Of a DNA stretch of 45,249 nucleotides, positions 43,941 through 45,249 are shown piece after piece. How positions within the stretch are numbered: position 1 is the stretch's first letter; each line of letters opens with the position of its first letter. The notes under the pieces were generated by a model. That model saw only the letters and a program-made list of their open reading frames with translations. It did no database searches and had not been told where the DNA came from. A program made the translations under genes and the position numbers. This DNA is from Elainella sp. Prado103 (GTDB lineage Bacteria > Cyanobacteriota > Cyanobacteriia > Elainellales > Elainellaceae): assembly GCA_025454395.1 (NCBI GenBank), contig JALOOM010000031.1, positions 1 through 45,249 of the forward strand. The letters are read 5' to 3'.

Positions 43941-45249
43941 TTAGTTTGATGCTCCGATTAATGTAAATGCTGCCCAATCGCGTGGATCGCGATGATCTTT
44001 CATGGTGATCAGCATGGCCTGCCGCAGCGCTTGAGCTTTATCGGGGTTTTGCTGCCATTGGCGATAGAATTCAGTCATCAGGTAACTTGTCGGCGCATCC
44101 GGCACGGACCACAGTGAAACAATGATACTGGGCACCCCCGCACTGATCAGCGATCGCGATAAACCCACGACCCCATCGCCGGTAATTTCACCCCGTCCGG
44201 TATCGCAAGCACTCAGGACAACGAGTCGCGGATGCCGGAAGCCTGCGGATCGCCATAGTCGAAGAGTCCATGGGTTGCCAAGTGAATGATTTGGGCTTGA
44301 GCCATCTGCTGTACGATTTGCGTTTCGGTGGCGGCAGATCCGATCATCGCCTGCGTGTCAAAAAACTGAGCGATCGCTTCCGCTTCTCGTTCGGCTCCAG
44401 GCAGATTGGATAATCCGAGATTAGGCATTGTCGGCATCGTTGGATTGCCCACAACCAGAACATTATCGGGATTATTAGGCAATGTAGAACGCTGCTGACG
44501 GGTGGAGGTGAGGACTTGAATGGAAGGAGCGGTGAGAACGGTATGGTGTTGAATCAGATAATCCCCGTTTGCGTCGTTGAGGGCAGGAAAGGGAACGAGA
44601 AAGAGACTACCTTGCGGAACAAAGATAATCCGATCGGTCGGATTGCTGGGTAACAGATCGGCGATCGGTTCAATTAACAGCTTGTGTAGCTCGCGCAAAC
44701 GGTGATCGGGTGAGTTTTCACCTGTGGGAACCGCAGTGATTGTTGCAGTATTTCCCAGTCGCAGCGCAGAACGAGTACCATTCACCAAGCCGGAAACAAC
44801 GGTATCGGTGGGCTGAGCTTGACCACCTCGAAAGAGCGGATCGTTGAGTAGGGCGATCGGGTTTATCTCGGTTTGGTTGCCTAATGGCACCTGACGAAAG
44901 GCAACTTCTCCGGTGGGCTGAATCACATAGATGTAGAGGAATCGGTCAAAGATATTGGAATACTGCACCAACGTCGCGTTTTCGGCTTTAGCAATTTGCT
45001 GAATTTGGGCCACAGTTAGCGGAGGCGGCACAACTGGAGTGGCTTCATTATCGGTTTGTTGATTGGCCAACAGTTCAACAAAGGCTCTGGCTCTACCTCG
45101 TTCGGATATTTCTAAGGCTTTAGGGATATCATTTTGTCCGATCAATGCTCGTTGCAGTAAGCGAAAAGTCCTCGCTTGAGTATCGTAGAAGGCACGTTTT
45201 TGAGCATCCGTGAGCTGAGGATTTCGTAGAGACTCAAGGACTTGCACTG
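43941..45249 (-). pseudogene. CHAT-domain protease gene, frameshifted and running off the window
   Basis: CHAT proteins are caspase/separase-like cysteine proteases, often with TPRs in cyanobacteria. The right part (44213-45249) shows helical TPR-like sequence (NDIPKALEISERGRARAFVE) and the CHAT core to the catalytic His in HLATHGLFDYGDP, then stops at 44213. In another frame the left part reads LVVLSACDTGRGEITGDGVV with the catalytic Cys, then GLSRSLISAGVPSIIVSLWS and the normal C-terminus to 43941. About 25-35 residues usually found between these parts are missing, so a deletion shifted the frame. The N-terminus lies outside the window. Confidence 0.8.

Overview
The window looks like chromosomal DNA of a filamentous, non-heterocystous cyanobacterium of the Leptolyngbya/Oscillatoriales type. 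The evidence is the frequent CGATCG/GCGATCGC (HIP1-like) words, cyanobacterium-only families (DUF2949, Asr1405-like, Mo-nitrogenase C-terminal domain, DUF269/DUF683 pair, Npun_R2479-type HD protein), a NatA-E-like amino-acid ABC transporter, and a complete Mo-nitrogenase cluster with its own cnfR (patB) activator. I see no nifD or fdxN excision element. No tRNA, rRNA or CRISPR was recognised.

Layout. 1-5.8 kb: tail of an unknown gene, a pentapeptide-repeat membrane protein, a 62-aa membrane protein, msrA, a large acidic/RGG-rich hypothetical protein and a membrane-anchored TPR protein. 5.9-11.6 kb (minus): a five-gene branched-chain/neutral amino-acid ABC transporter operon. 11.6-13.2 kb: a gene-poor stretch holding the decayed remains of a type I restriction gene (hsdR) and short tandem repeats. 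13.2-17.5 kb: an HD-domain metalloprotein and a large secreted glycoside-hydrolase-like protein.

18.2-42.2 kb is the nif cluster. cnfR (plus) sits at the left end and converges on a minus-strand operon nifV-nifZ-nifT-[2Fe-2S] protein-helical protein-thiol dioxygenase-like cupin. Next, also on minus, is nifB-nifS-nifU-nifH-nifD-nifK. A 1.35-kb divergent regulatory region separates nifB from the plus-strand block nifP-Asr1405-like-DUF2949-small membrane protein-Mo-nitrogenase C-terminal protein-nifE-nifN-nifX-DUF269-DUF683-nifW-hesA-hesB-fdxH-feoA-fdxB. Together these supply homocitrate (NifV), sulfur and Fe-S clusters (NifP, NifS, NifU, HesB), the FeMo-cofactor core and scaffold (NifB, NifE, NifN, NifX), the enzyme (NifHDK), stabilisers (NifW, NifZ, NifT) and electron donors (FdxH, FdxB). 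The usual fdxN between nifB and nifS is missing.

The most striking signal is in the nifB-nifP spacer. Both divergent promoters carry the same architecture: three direct repeats of about 16 bp, one about every 22 bp, then a conserved core starting exactly 66 bp after the start of the third repeat and an identical 14-mer 14 bp further on. This is the best candidate for the CnfR-responsive element.

42.2-45.2 kb: a CBS-domain remnant, hairpin and tandem repeats mark the right border of the nif cluster, followed by a GAP/LysE-like membrane protein, a tiny putative lipoprotein and a CHAT-protease gene broken by an internal deletion and frameshift, running off the right edge. Short tandem repeats of 7-19 bp recur in spacers throughout the window.
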